64,000 bases of DNA from Rhodoluna limnophila (GCF_005845365.1 NZ_CP040509.1:434001-498000); one strand, 5' to 3'; shown: positions 27,447 through 37,241, counted from the stretch's first letter. The notes: generated by a model from the letters alone, not told the origin. Numbers and translations: made by a program.

Positions 27447-28070
27447 ATCAGCGATCCCCGTATCAACGAGCGCATCCGCGTGCCAGAGGTTCGCCTCGTC
27501 GGCGCCGCAGGTGAGCAGATTGGCGTTGTCCGAATTGAAGATGCCTTGCGCATGGCGCAGGAGCAGGACCTTGATCTAGTCGAGGTTGCCCCAACTTCTA
27601 AGCCACCAGTTGCAAAGCTGATGGACTTCGGCAAGTTCAAATACGAAGCTGCACAGAAGGTTCGCGAGGCACGTAAAAACCAGGTCAACACCATTCTTAA
27701 GACCGTTCGTTTCGGTCTAAAGATTGATGCTCACGACTATGGCACAAAGCGTGGCCAGATCGAACGCTTCCTCAAGGCCGGTGACAAGGTCAAGGTGATC
27801 GTGGTTTTCCGTGGTCGCGAACAGTCTCGCCCAGAAATGGGTATCAAGTTGCTTCAGAAGCTTGCCGAAGAAGTAGCCGAGTTGGGTGCAGTCGAATCGA
27901 ATCCTTCGATCGACGGACGAAACATGGTTATGGTCATCGGTCCGCTAAAGAACAAGGCAGATGCCAAAGCAGAAGCCAAAAAAGCGGCAGACAAGGTGTC
28001 TAAGGCAGCAGCCAAAGACCAGGTAAGCCCAGAACAGCCAAAGGAATCGGCAGCAGAAGCTGCCGAGTAG
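27447..28070 (+). CDS. infC: Translation initiation factor IF-3, probable ATC start
   Basis: The 207-residue IF3 binds the 30S subunit and checks the start codon. The conserved body begins [18 protein letters not shown] and continues with [31 protein letters not shown] and MFRGREQ-like [14 protein letters not shown]. The start is set at ATC 27447 because AGAGGAG (27434-27440) is 6 bases upstream and the family begins here. In-frame ATGs at 27369 and 27423 lack good ribosome-binding sites. The last 35 residues are an Ala/Lys/Glu-rich tail. infC-rpmI-rplT is the standard operon. Confidence 0.92.
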   Translation: MSDPRINERIRVPEVRLVGAAGEQIGVVRIEDALRMAQEQDLDLVEVAPTSKPPVAKLMDFGKFKYEAAQKVREARKNQVNTILKTVRFGLKIDAHDYGTKRGQIERFLKAGDKVKVIVVFRGREQSRPEMGIKLLQKLAEEVAELGAVESNPSIDGRNMVMVIGPLKNKADAKAEAKKAADKVSKAAAKDQVSPEQPKESAAEAAE

Positions 28071-28085
28071 AAACAGGAGATAGCA

Positions 28086-28280
28086 ATGCCAAAGCAGAAG
28101 ACCCACTCGGGCGCCAAGAAGCGTTTCCGCTTCACCGGTAGCGGCAAGATCATGAAAGAACAGATCAACATGCGCCACAACCAGGAGCACATGTCGAACC
28201 GTCGCAAGCGTCGCCTAAACGTAGACCAGGTTGTCTCAAAGGCCGACTACAAGACCCTAAAGACCCTTCTCGGCAAGTAA
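28086..28280 (+). CDS. rpmI: 50S ribosomal protein L35
   Basis: The 64-residue basic protein ([23 protein letters not shown]) is a clear L35, a late-assembly component of the large subunit. An AACAGGAGA ribosome-binding site precedes the ATG. It lies 15 bases after infC and 35 before rplT, the usual IF3 operon arrangement. Confidence 0.98.
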   Translation: MPKQKTHSGAKKRFRFTGSGKIMKEQINMRHNQEHMSNRRKRRLNVDQVVSKADYKTLKTLLGK

Positions 28281-28315
28281 GCCCGAGTTCTTTCAAACTT
28301 CACTAGGAGCATCAA

Positions 28316-28699
28316 ATGGCAAGAGTAAAAAACGCGGTTAACGGCGCTAAGAAGCGTCGTACCGTACTAGAGCGCGCTAAGGGTTACCGCGGCCAGCGCT
28401 CACGTCTGTACCGCATGGCAAAGCAGCAGATGCTGCACTCGTTGGTTTACGCATACAACGACCGCCGTGCCCGCAAGGGTGACTTCCGTCGCCTCTGGAT
28501 CCAGCGCATCAACGCAGCAGCTCGCCTAAACGGCATGACTTACAACCGCTTCATCCAGGGTCTTAACCTTGCTGGTATTGAGGTTGACCGTCGTATCCTG
28601 GCTGACCTAGCTGTAAACGATGCCAAGACTTTCGCAACCCTAGTAGCAACCGCAAAGGCTGCACTTCCTGCAGACACCTCTGCACCAAAGGTTAAGTAA
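28316..28699 (+). CDS. rplT: 50S ribosomal protein L20
   Basis: The 127-residue L20 binds 23S rRNA early in 50S assembly. Diagnostic segments are [28 protein letters not shown] and [34 protein letters not shown] precedes the ATG. In Bacillus L20 represses this operon via a leader structure; whether the leader here does so is unknown. A SpoU methyltransferase gene follows 5 bases later. Confidence 0.98.
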   Translation: MARVKNAVNGAKKRRTVLERAKGYRGQRSRLYRMAKQQMLHSLVYAYNDRRARKGDFRRLWIQRINAAARLNGMTYNRFIQGLNLAGIEVDRRILADLAVNDAKTFATLVATAKAALPADTSAPKVK

Positions 28700-28704
28700 G
28701 TCAA

Positions 28705-29505
28705 TTGCTAACTGATCCCAAGGCCGCCAAGGTCCGTGGGGTTGCCAAGCTCACTAAGAAAGACGCCCGGTCCTCGACCGGGCTCTTTCTGCTTGAGGGA
28801 CCTCAAGGACTCAAAGAGGCACTCGAACGACCGAGGCTAATCGTCGAGTTGTACGCAACCGAGGAAGCCGTTTCGCGCTACCCGGAACTCTTTGATCGAG
28901 CAGAATCCAAGCGCATTCAGGTGCAACTGGTAACTGAGCCAGTGCTCAAAGCACTTTCTGACACCACAACCCCTCAGGGCGTAGTTGCCGTATGCGAGCA
29001 ACTGGATGTCTCACTGGATGATGTTCTAGAGTCCAAGCCAACTTTGATTGCCTTTCTGGCAAACATTCGGGACCCTGGCAATGCTGGTACCGTCCTTCGT
29101 GCCGCAGACGCTGCGGGTGCCGATGCTGTCATTTTCAGCAGCAACAGTGTCGATGTTTACAACCCGAAGGTAGTTCGCTCTACGACCGGATCAATTTTTC
29201 ACCTGCCGATTGTCATCGACATCGACATTGAAACCGCAATCGATAAATTCAAGGCGGCAGGAATTCAGGTGTTTGCGGCCAACGGCGGCGGCGAACAAAT
29301 CCCTGATCTTAAACCTGAGGTTTTGCAGGCTCCAACCGCTTGGGTATTTGGTAACGAGGCGTGGGGTTTCGAGCAAAGCACTCTCGAGCAGGTTGACCGT
29401 GAGGTTGCAGTTCCCCTTTACGGAGCCGCAGAGTCGCTGAACCTAGCCACAGCTGCGAGCATCTGCCTCTACGCCTCTGCCTTCGCTCAAAATACTGGAG
29501 CCTAG
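28705..29505 (+). CDS. TrmH/SpoU family RNA 2'-O-methyltransferase
   Basis: The 266-residue protein has an N-terminal substrate-binding domain (FLLEGPQGLKEAL) and the SPOUT knot motifs NIRDPGNAGTVLRAADAAGADAV, VFGNEAWGFE and VPLYGAAESLNLATAASI. It probably methylates a ribose in rRNA or tRNA; the exact site is unknown. TTG 28705 is taken as start, 5 bases after rplT; the ribosome-binding site is weak. Position between rplT and pheS is conserved in actinobacteria. Confidence 0.9.
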   Translation: MLTDPKAAKVRGVAKLTKKDARSSTGLFLLEGPQGLKEALERPRLIVELYATEEAVSRYPELFDRAESKRIQVQLVTEPVLKALSDTTTPQGVVAVCEQLDVSLDDVLESKPTLIAFLANIRDPGNAGTVLRAADAAGADAVIFSSNSVDVYNPKVVRSTTGSIFHLPIVIDIDIETAIDKFKAAGIQVFAANGGGEQIPDLKPEVLQAPTAWVFGNEAWGFEQSTLEQVDREVAVPLYGAAESLNLATAASICLYASAFAQNTGA

Positions 29506-29527
29506 GGCAGTAATCTGCGGTAATCAG

Positions 29528-29533
29528 TAGACT
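29528..29533 (+). promoter_or_regulatory. TAGACT -10 candidate for pheS
   Basis: TAGACT ends 9 bases before the pheS ATG; initiation would leave at most a few leader bases. No ribosome-binding site is visible. Confidence 0.45.
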
Positions 29534-29542
29534 TAGAAGCCT

Positions 29543-30583
29543 ATGTCTGCTGAAAATCCAATCACTCAATCCGCTGTAGATTCGGCCGTTGCTGAGGCAC
29601 TAGTTGCAATCCAAGCAGCCGAAGATCTCGCGGCCCTCAAGGCTGCTCGCGCCCAGGCTATCGGTGAGCAATCGCCAATTGCTAAGTTGAACGCCCAGAT
29701 GCGCAGCGTTCCAAACGAATTCAAAGCAGCCGCCGGTGCCATGATTGGTCAAGCCCGCGGCCAACTTAACGCAGCATTTAGCGCCAAGGAGGCAGAGTTC
29801 TCTGCCATCGAAGAGCAGGCAAAGCTTGCGGCTGAATCGGTCGATGTCACGGCAGCAGCTCAAACATCACGCATCGGCGCACGCCACCCATTGAGTTTGC
29901 TCCAGGACACCATCGCTGATGTTTTCGTAGGCATGGGCTGGGAGATTGCCGAAGGCCCTGAAATCGAAAGCGAATGGTTCAACTTCGACGCTTTGAACTT
30001 TGACGCTGACCACCCTGCGCGAGCAATGCAGGACACATTTTTTGTTGAGCCGGTGGAGGCCAATTTGGTCCTTCGCACCCACACTTCTCCAGTGCAGGTT
30101 CGTTCCATGCTCGAGCGCGACCTACCACTGTATGTGCTCTGTCCTGGGCGCGTTTTCCGCACCGATGAACTCGATGCCACCCACACCCCGGTCTTCCACC
30201 AGGTTGAGGGCTTGGCGATTGACAAGGGCCTGACCATGGCCGACCTGCGCGGTACTCTCGAGCATTTCGCTCGCATCATGTTTGGTCCCGATGCACAGAT
30301 TCGCTTGCGTCCTTCGTTCTTCCCGTTTACCGAGCCATCGGCTGAGTTGGATGTTTGGCATCCTGGCGCCAAGGGCGGAGCTCGCTGGGTCGAATGGGGT
30401 GGTTGCGGAATGGTGAACCCAAACGTCCTAAAGGCCGCGGGTATTGATCCTGAGGAGTACACCGGGTTTGCGTTCGGTATGGGTATTGAGCGCACCCTGA
30501 TGTTCCGAAATGATGTGCGAGACATGCACGACATGGTTGAAGCAGATGTTCGCTTCAGTGAGCAGTTTGGAGTTTCGATCTAA
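29543..30583 (+). CDS. pheS: Phenylalanine-tRNA ligase alpha subunit
   Basis: The 346-residue catalytic subunit has an N-terminal coiled-coil arm (residues about 1-95) and a class II core: motif 2 region RVFRTDELDATHTPVFHQVEGL and motif 3 GFAFGMGIERTLM. HTSPVQVR is the typical substrate-binding stretch. The TAA stop overlaps the pheT ATG (TAATG), coupling synthesis of the two subunits. Leaderless translation is suggested by the TAGACT box just upstream. Confidence 0.98.
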   Translation: MSAENPITQSAVDSAVAEALVAIQAAEDLAALKAARAQAIGEQSPIAKLNAQMRSVPNEFKAAAGAMIGQARGQLNAAFSAKEAEFSAIEEQAKLAAESVDVTAAAQTSRIGARHPLSLLQDTIADVFVGMGWEIAEGPEIESEWFNFDALNFDADHPARAMQDTFFVEPVEANLVLRTHTSPVQVRSMLERDLPLYVLCPGRVFRTDELDATHTPVFHQVEGLAIDKGLTMADLRGTLEHFARIMFGPDAQIRLRPSFFPFTEPSAELDVWHPGAKGGARWVEWGGCGMVNPNVLKAAGIDPEEYTGFAFGMGIERTLMFRNDVRDMHDMVEADVRFSEQFGVSI

Positions 30584-33105
30584 TGCGCGTTCCACTTTCA
30601 TGGTTGGCGGAGTACGTCGATCTCCCTGGCGATGCCACCCCAGACAGTGTGATGGCCGAGCTCGTAAAAATTGGCCTTGAAGAAGAAGGCTCGCACTCAT
30701 TTGGTGTCTCTGGACCGGTGGTGGTTGGCCAGGTGCTCGAGTTCACCCCAGAAGAACAGTCAAACGGTAAGACCATTCGCTGGTGTCAGGTTCGTGTCGC
30801 AGCCGAGGGTATGAAGGCTGCTGATGGTGGCGATGACGTTCGAGGAATCGTCTGCGGTGCCAGCAATTTTGAAGTCGGCGACAAAGTTGTTGTCTGCTTG
30901 CCGGGTGCAGTTCTACCGGGTGATTTTCACATCACTCCGCGCAAGACTTACGGTCACGTTAGTGACGGAATGATGGCCTCGGCCCGAGAACTCAACCTCA
31001 ACGATGACCACGCTGGCATCATCCGGCTTCACGAGCTGGGTCTTGATCCGAAGGTTGGCACAGACGCGCTAGAGGTGCTGAACCTCAATGAGAAGGCAGC
31101 AGAAGTCAACGTCACTCCAGACCGTGGCTACTGTTTCTCAATCCGCGGTATCGCCCGCGAGTATTCTCACGCCACCGGTAGCGACTTCCGCGACCCAATT
31201 GGTAACGTGCACCCAGAGGCTGGGCACGGATTCTCACTGAAGATTGACGACCAGTCACCGATTCGAGAGAAGATCGGTTCGGAGCGTTTTGTCCTTCGAA
31301 CCGTTAAGGGCGTAGATGCCAAGCGCCCAACACCACCATGGATGGTCGCGCGCCTAAAGCTTGCAGGCATGCGGTCAATTTCGCTGATTGTTGACATCAC
31401 AAATTACGCGATGCTTGAACTCGGCCAACCTATTCATGCTTACGACTTGGATAAAATCCAGGGCGGTATGGTCGTTAGGCGAGCAAAGGCCGGCGAAGTT
31501 TTGGTCACCCTTGACGGGCAGGAGCGAAAACTCCACCCTGAGGACCTAGTAATTGCAGATGATTCTGGTGCAATCGGTCTAGCCGGTGTTATGGGCGGTC
31601 TAAGTACTGAAGTTTCAGAAACCACAGTCAACGTTCTGATTGAGGCTGCCCACTTTGAGCCAATTTCCATCGCTCGAACTGCCCGCCGTCACAAACTTCC
31701 GTCTGAGGCGTCCAAGCGATTTGAGCGGGGCGTAGATTCAAACATCGCTGAGTTCGCGGCCGGCCGAGTGGTTCAGCTTCTCGAGGTTCAAGCTCTCGGA
31801 ACAGCCGACTCTTTGGGTGCTGACTTCCGCAGCCACCGTGCTGCGGCACCAATCTGGTTACCGGCCGATTTTGCATCGGGTTTGGTTGGGGTTGACTACA
31901 CAGCCAAAGAGATCGTAGACACCCTTACTCTCATCGGCTGCGTCGTAGCTTCGGTCGATGGCGGTTTTGAAGTAATACCGCCAACCTGGAGGCCTGACCT
32001 CCGACACAAGACTGACCTGGTTGAAGAAGTTGCCAGAATCACCGGCTATGACCGAATCCCAACTCGCCTTCCAGTTGCACCTCCGGGCAGGGGATTGACC
32101 GCAAGTCAGCGTCATCGCCGTTCGGTGATCACTGCGTTGGCTAACTCCGGCCATGTAGAGGTCCTGAACTACCCATTTGTTTCTGCTCAGCAGAACACGT
32201 GGTTTGCTGCATCTACTGACACTGCCAGAGTTCGATTGGCTAATCCGATGCAGGGTGACCTCAATGAAATGCGCACATCAATCCTGCCTGGCTTGATGGA
32301 TGCTCTTCGCAGGAACATCGCTCGTGGCTTGACTGACGTTGCAATTTTTGAAGAGGGCTCGGTTTTCATTCCAGCACCGCCTGTCAAGGTAAATCCAGGG
32401 TTGCCTGCCGGAGATGCACGTCCGACAGACGCTCAACTACAGGCACTGGCATCAACAATTCCGGTCCAGCCCAAGCGCATCGCCGGTGTATTTGCTGGCA
32501 ATAGAGTCGCCCAGCAGGTCGGTGTCAGTGCTGTTGAAACTACATACCAGGATGCAATTCAGGCAGCCCGAGTTGTGGTTCGGTCCGTCGGGCTAGACCT
32601 AGTTGTTCGTCAGGCCAGCCCAGCGGGTTTCCACCCGGGCAGAACCGCCGAGCTTTCGGTCTCAACTGCAGCTGGAACCTTTGTCCTTGGCTACGCCGGA
32701 GAACTAGATCCAAAACTCACTTCCGAGAACGATCTTCCTCGTCGCGTGTCAGCATTCGAAATTGATCTTTCGCAGTTGTATGCCGTTGCGCCAAAAGTCA
32801 TTCAAGCGGGTGCGCTCGGTGTCATGCCGGCCGCAACCCAAGACCTTTCGCTGCTGGTTCCTTCATCCGTTCCGGCTGCTGATTTGCAGGCCGCGATCAC
32901 TGAGGGCGCAGGTCCATTATTGGAGCGCATCGTCTTGGTTGACGACTATCGGGGTGCCAACTTGCCTGAGGGGCAGAAGTCGTTGACCTTCGCGCTCAGA
33001 TTCCGCGCCGAAGATAGAACACTCACGCAGGTAGAAGCTTCTGAGGCTCGCGACAGTGCAGTCTTTCTCGCTAGTGAGCGCTTTGGCGCATCGCTGCGGG
33101 CATAG
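30583..33105 (+). CDS. pheT: Phenylalanine-tRNA ligase beta subunit
   Basis: The 840-residue beta subunit has the N-terminal tRNA-binding OB fold (VVGQVLEFTPEEQSNGKTIRWCQV), B3/B4 editing domain, B5 domain, a catalytic-like core (TDLVEEVARITGYDRIPTRLP) and the C-terminal anticodon-binding FDX-ACB domain (MPAATQDLSLLVPSSVPAADLQ). Length is normal. It follows pheS with a one-base overlap and precedes argC by 14 bases, so the arg genes may partly share transcription. Confidence 0.98.
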   Translation: MRVPLSWLAEYVDLPGDATPDSVMAELVKIGLEEEGSHSFGVSGPVVVGQVLEFTPEEQSNGKTIRWCQVRVAAEGMKAADGGDDVRGIVCGASNFEVGDKVVVCLPGAVLPGDFHITPRKTYGHVSDGMMASARELNLNDDHAGIIRLHELGLDPKVGTDALEVLNLNEKAAEVNVTPDRGYCFSIRGIAREYSHATGSDFRDPIGNVHPEAGHGFSLKIDDQSPIREKIGSERFVLRTVKGVDAKRPTPPWMVARLKLAGMRSISLIVDITNYAMLELGQPIHAYDLDKIQGGMVVRRAKAGEVLVTLDGQERKLHPEDLVIADDSGAIGLAGVMGGLSTEVSETTVNVLIEAAHFEPISIARTARRHKLPSEASKRFERGVDSNIAEFAAGRVVQLLEVQALGTADSLGADFRSHRAAAPIWLPADFASGLVGVDYTAKEIVDTLTLIGCVVASVDGGFEVIPPTWRPDLRHKTDLVEEVARITGYDRIPTRLPVAPPGRGLTASQRHRRSVITALANSGHVEVLNYPFVSAQQNTWFAASTDTARVRLANPMQGDLNEMRTSILPGLMDALRRNIARGLTDVAIFEEGSVFIPAPPVKVNPGLPAGDARPTDAQLQALASTIPVQPKRIAGVFAGNRVAQQVGVSAVETTYQDAIQAARVVVRSVGLDLVVRQASPAGFHPGRTAELSVSTAAGTFVLGYAGELDPKLTSENDLPRRVSAFEIDLSQLYAVAPKVIQAGALGVMPAATQDLSLLVPSSVPAADLQAAITEGAGPLLERIVLVDDYRGANLPEGQKSLTFALRFRAEDRTLTQVEASEARDSAVFLASERFGASLRA

Positions 33106-33119
33106 CAGGTGGTAGGCAG

Positions 33120-34184
33120 ATGGTTTATTCAGTAGCTGTAGCTGGTGCAAGCGGCAACGTTGGCGGAGAGCTTCTACGCTTGATCGCCGTGCACCCAGAT
33201 CTTGAGCTCAAGACCGTCACTGCGAGCAGCATGGTAGGGGAGCGCGTGGCCGCTCTGCATCCATCTGTGACCAAGTATGCCGACGTTGTGTTCAAAGAAA
33301 ATAACGCCGAAAACCTATCGGGGCATGATGTTGTTTTTCTAGCCCTTCCGCATTCAAAATCTGCAGAGGTCGCAGCGTGGCTTCAGGGGCAGGACACCCT
33401 GATACTCGACTGTGGTGCCGACTTTAGGCTCGACAGCGCCTCTGACTGGGAAAAGTTCTATGGCGGCACCCATGCCGGAACCTGGACCTATGGCATGCCT
33501 GAATTGCTGGTCCAAGGCGGTTCTGCAAAGCAGCGCGAGGCCCTAAAGGCCACAAAAAGAATTGCAGTGCCAGGTTGCAACGTCACGGCCATCACAATTG
33601 GATTGGCGCCGGCCCTGTCTGCCCACCTCGTTGAACCTGCTGACATCGTCAGTATTTTGACGGTTGGAACATCGGGTGCCGGTCGCGGCGCTACCGAGAA
33701 ACTTCAGGCCGAAGAACCCACCGGTTCGGCCTACGCCTATCAAGTTGGCGGCATCCACCGTCACACCCCAGAGATTGAGCAAAATCTTGCCAAGGCTGCG
33801 GGTGAACCCGTCCAAGTTTCATTCACGCCTGTTCTGGCCTCACTCGAACGCGGAATCCTCGCGGTGAACACCGCCGTACTCAAGCCAGGCGTGGATTTGC
33901 TTCAAATTGTCACCGCTTACGAAGAGGCTTACGGCAATGAAGCGTTCATCGAGGTATTGCCTAGCGGTGAATTCCCAAAGACCTCAGGCATTATCGGAGA
34001 GAACAAGGCCACGATTGGCTTGGCAATCGATGAGCACGCGAATCGCTTGATTTCGGTATGCGCAATCGACAACCTAGTAAAAGGAACCGGCGGAGCCGCG
34101 ATCCAGTCGATGAACATAGCTCTTGGGCTTCCAGAAACTGCGGGACTCACTTCTATATCGCTTGGCCAGAACGGAGATAACTAG
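33120..34184 (+). CDS. argC: N-acetyl-gamma-glutamyl-phosphate reductase
   Basis: The 354-residue enzyme reduces acetylglutamyl phosphate to the semialdehyde in arginine synthesis. The NADP-binding VAVAGASGNVGGELLRL is N-terminal, the catalytic cysteine is in RIAVPGCNVTAITIGLAP, and HRHTPEIEQNL with FTPVLASLERGIL are family signatures. AGGTGG lies 7 bases before the ATG. argJ starts directly at the next base after the stop. It opens argC-J-B-F-H. Confidence 0.97.
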   Translation: MVYSVAVAGASGNVGGELLRLIAVHPDLELKTVTASSMVGERVAALHPSVTKYADVVFKENNAENLSGHDVVFLALPHSKSAEVAAWLQGQDTLILDCGADFRLDSASDWEKFYGGTHAGTWTYGMPELLVQGGSAKQREALKATKRIAVPGCNVTAITIGLAPALSAHLVEPADIVSILTVGTSGAGRGATEKLQAEEPTGSAYAYQVGGIHRHTPEIEQNLAKAAGEPVQVSFTPVLASLERGILAVNTAVLKPGVDLLQIVTAYEEAYGNEAFIEVLPSGEFPKTSGIIGENKATIGLAIDEHANRLISVCAIDNLVKGTGGAAIQSMNIALGLPETAGLTSISLGQNGDN

Positions 34185-35339
34185 ATGACCGTCACACATG
34201 CAAAGGGGTTCACCGCAGCGGGTGTTCACGCTGGCCTCAAAAAATCGGGCAACTTGGACTTGGCGCTGGTTGTTAACCAGGGGCCACTGAATGCGGCCGC
34301 TGCCGTTTTTACCACCAACCGCTGTCAGGCCAATCCAATCATCTGGAGCAAACAGGTAATCGCTGATGGTCAGGTCGCGGCAATTGTTTTGAACTCGGGT
34401 GGCGCAAACTGCTACACAGGTCCTCAGGGGTTTCAGACAACCCATGCCACTGCAGAGAAGGTTGCAGAGGTTCTCGAGGTCTCAGCAGGTGACGTATTGG
34501 TGTGCTCTACCGGTCTAATCGGCGAGCAACTCGATCGCGAAAAACTGCTCAACGGTGTCACTGCCGCACATGCCATTCTTAGTCAAGATGCAGGGCCAAG
34601 TGCGGCTCAGGCCATCATGACTACCGACTCAGTGGCAAAGGTTGCACACCACACGAGTCCATCTGGTTGGGCAATCGGCGGCATGGCTAAGGGTGCCGGG
34701 ATGTTGGCTCCTGGGTTGGCAACCATGCTGGTCGTCATCACCACCGATGCAGTCGTTGACTCTGATGCGCTCGACCGAGCATTACGGTCTGCAACTCGAG
34801 TTTCATTCGACCGTCTAGATTCAGACGGCTGTATGTCGACCAACGACCAGGTAACTTTGATGGCTTCTGGTGCCAGCGGAGTTAGCCCAAGTGAGTCTGA
34901 ATTTCAAACCGCTTTGACCGATATCTGTATGAGCCTGGCCCTCCAGCTGTTGCGTGATGCAGAGGGCTCTAGCCATGACATTGCCATCGAGGTTGTCAAC
35001 GCTGCCAGTGAAGCAGATGCCGTGGAAGTCGGTCGCTCAGTGGCCAGAAACAATCTCTTTAAAGCAGCCATTTATGGAAATGACGCCAACTGGGGTCGCA
35101 TCTTGGCGGCGGTAGGTGTGACGAGTGCTGAGTTTGATCCGTATGACATCGATGTCGATATCAACGGTGTGAGCGTTTCACGCAAGGGACAGCCAGACCA
35201 GCCACGTGAATTAGTTGACCTGACACCTCGTGAAGTTGCCATAAAAATCTCATTGAATGCTGGCCCGTACTCGGCCACCATTTATACCAATGACCTAACT
35301 CACGAGTACGTGACCGAGAACAGCGCATACTCAAGCTAA
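34185..35339 (+). CDS. argJ: Glutamate N-acetyltransferase ArgJ
   Basis: The 384-residue enzyme transfers the acetyl group from acetylornithine to glutamate and, in bifunctional forms, also uses acetyl-CoA. The self-cleavage site is Ala179-Thr180 in GLATMLVVITTDA, where Thr becomes the nucleophile of the beta chain. FTTNRCQANP and GNDANWGRILAA are further signatures. Its stop overlaps the argB ATG (TAATG). Recycling by ArgJ means no ArgE deacetylase is needed. Confidence 0.97.
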   Translation: MTVTHAKGFTAAGVHAGLKKSGNLDLALVVNQGPLNAAAAVFTTNRCQANPIIWSKQVIADGQVAAIVLNSGGANCYTGPQGFQTTHATAEKVAEVLEVSAGDVLVCSTGLIGEQLDREKLLNGVTAAHAILSQDAGPSAAQAIMTTDSVAKVAHHTSPSGWAIGGMAKGAGMLAPGLATMLVVITTDAVVDSDALDRALRSATRVSFDRLDSDGCMSTNDQVTLMASGASGVSPSESEFQTALTDICMSLALQLLRDAEGSSHDIAIEVVNAASEADAVEVGRSVARNNLFKAAIYGNDANWGRILAAVGVTSAEFDPYDIDVDINGVSVSRKGQPDQPRELVDLTPREVAIKISLNAGPYSATIYTNDLTHEYVTENSAYSS

Positions 35340-36232
35340 TGATTCCTTCAGCTCAGCAAGATCAAAACCTGGCGGCAATCAAAGCCGAGACTCTGATTGA
35401 GTCCCTGCCTTGGTTGCAGGCTTTCCACGGCAAGGTCGTGGTGGTGAAGTTCGGCGGCAACGCCATGGTTGACGAGGCTCTGCAGAAGGCATTTGCCGAG
35501 GACATGGCCTACCTTCGCTGGGTGGGCATCAAGCCAGTAGTTGTTCACGGTGGTGGTCCACAGATTTCAGCTCGATTGGCCGAGCTCGGTATCGAGAGTG
35601 AGTTCCGCGGTGGCTTCCGCGTTACTACAGATGAAACCATCAGTGTGGTTCGCGATGTACTGCGAGAGCAGATTTCAGCCCAACTTGCAGCGATGATCGA
35701 GCAGGCCGGTGCCGAGACCGTGATTATGTCCGGTGAGGACGCCAACCTGTTCCGCGCTGAAAAGACAGTTCTCGACTCTGAAACCGGTCCAGTAGATATC
35801 GGTCTGGTCGGCGAGGTCACTCAGGTAAATCCGAGGATTGTGTTTGAAGCCCTAGACGCGGGACGAATTCCGGTGGTTTCCACCGTCGCGCCAACTATCG
35901 CCGGTGAACTTCTAAACGTGAACGCTGACCTAGCGGCGGCATCACTGGCTGTAGCGCTTGGTGCCGAAAAGCTTATGGTTCTGACCGATGTCCCAGGTCT
36001 TTACAGTGACTGGCCAAATCGTGATTCACTCGTGTCAGAAATCACCACCGGGGAGCTTGAGGAATTGCTGCCAAAACTCGAGTCCGGCATGATTCCAAAA
36101 ATGCAAGCCTGCTTGCGCGCTGTTCAGGGTGGTGTGCCAAGTTCGCACGTCATTGATGGCCGCACGCCACACAGCATCCTGCTAGAAATTTTCACTGTCT
36201 CCGGCGTCGGCACAGTTGTGCACCCAAACTAG
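35339..36232 (+). CDS. argB: Acetylglutamate kinase
   Basis: The 297-residue amino-acid kinase phosphorylates N-acetylglutamate, usually the arginine-inhibited control step. Signatures are VVVKFGGNAMVD, VVHGGGPQISARLAELGI, LNVNADLAAASLAVALGAEKLMVLTDVPGLY and SGMIPKMQACLRAV. The N-terminal helix present in arginine-sensitive enzymes appears to be there (residues 1-25). argF follows after 12 bases; argD, normally in this gap, is absent. Confidence 0.97.
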   Translation: MIPSAQQDQNLAAIKAETLIESLPWLQAFHGKVVVVKFGGNAMVDEALQKAFAEDMAYLRWVGIKPVVVHGGGPQISARLAELGIESEFRGGFRVTTDETISVVRDVLREQISAQLAAMIEQAGAETVIMSGEDANLFRAEKTVLDSETGPVDIGLVGEVTQVNPRIVFEALDAGRIPVVSTVAPTIAGELLNVNADLAAASLAVALGAEKLMVLTDVPGLYSDWPNRDSLVSEITTGELEELLPKLESGMIPKMQACLRAVQGGVPSSHVIDGRTPHSILLEIFTVSGVGTVVHPN

Positions 36233-36244
36233 AACGGAATCACT

Positions 36245-37168
36245 ATGCCTAGACACTTTTTGAAAGATGATGACATCTCTCCAGTCGAGCAGGCTGAGAT
36301 CCTCCGCCTAGCTCTGGATCTAAAGAAGGCCCCATACTCGCAAAAGCCATTCGAGGGGCCGCAGACGGTGGCACTGATTTTTGATAAGACCTCTACCAGA
36401 ACGCGTGTTTCATTTGCTGTTGGTGTGGCAGACCTCGGCGGCGTCCCGCTGATCATAGATAGCCAGTCCAGTCAGATGGGGGCAAAAGAGTCGGTAGCTG
36501 ACACTGCTCGTGTGCTCGGGCGGCAGGTTTCTCAGATTGTTTGGCGCACGTACGCTCACGCAGGGTTAGAAGAGATGGCGCAGCATGCTGGGGTGCCGGT
36601 AATCAACTCTCTGAGCGATGACTACCACCCATGTCAGATCCTGGCCGACCTGCTAACCATTACCGAGCACAAGGGTAACCTTGCCGGCTTAAAGATTGCC
36701 TACGTCGGCGATGCCAGCAACAACATGGCCAACAGTTATTTGGTTGGCTGCGCCACAGCCGGCATGCACGTTTCAGTGGCCGGCCCAGCTAACTACCTGC
36801 CTGATGGGGGAGTAGTAGCGCGGGCTGCAGCTATCGCAGATCAGACCGGCGGTTCGGTATCGGTATTTGGTGAACCTCACCTAGCGGTGGCTGACGCAGA
36901 TGTTGTTGTCACAGATACCTGGATCTCGATGGGGCAAGAAGCCGAAAAAGAGCAGCGCATCCGCGACTTTGACGGTTTCACCATTGACCAGGAGATGTTC
37001 AACGCGGCTAAGTCAGACGCCATATTCATGCACTGTCTGCCTGCCTATAGGGGCTATGAAGTTAGTGCCGATGTTATTGACGGGCCTAGGTCTGTAATTT
37101 GGGATGAAGCCGAGAACCGCCTGCACGCGCAAAAAGCCTTGATGCTGTGGTTGTCTCAGCGCGCCTAG
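36245..37168 (+). CDS. argF: Ornithine carbamoyltransferase
   Basis: The 307-residue enzyme makes citrulline from ornithine and carbamoyl phosphate. The carbamoyl-phosphate motif STRTRVSF, HPCQILADLLT and the ornithine-side MHCLPAYRG are all present, so it is a true OTCase rather than a relative. It follows argB directly. The 73-base gap to argH contains no argR or argG, unlike the common actinobacterial argCJBDFRGH order. Confidence 0.96.
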   Translation: MPRHFLKDDDISPVEQAEILRLALDLKKAPYSQKPFEGPQTVALIFDKTSTRTRVSFAVGVADLGGVPLIIDSQSSQMGAKESVADTARVLGRQVSQIVWRTYAHAGLEEMAQHAGVPVINSLSDDYHPCQILADLLTITEHKGNLAGLKIAYVGDASNNMANSYLVGCATAGMHVSVAGPANYLPDGGVVARAAAIADQTGGSVSVFGEPHLAVADADVVVTDTWISMGQEAEKEQRIRDFDGFTIDQEMFNAAKSDAIFMHCLPAYRGYEVSADVIDGPRSVIWDEAENRLHAQKALMLWLSQRA

Positions 37169-37241
37169 GTGGCTAAAAGGCTCCAAGTAAGATTTATTGA
37201 AATCCACATTGCATAGCAGTGTCTATTGAATTTAGGAATAT

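Noticed and set aside
37169-37241. Arginine-repressor box before argH
   Set aside because: Only a TTGCATA half-site is visible and no argR is nearby.
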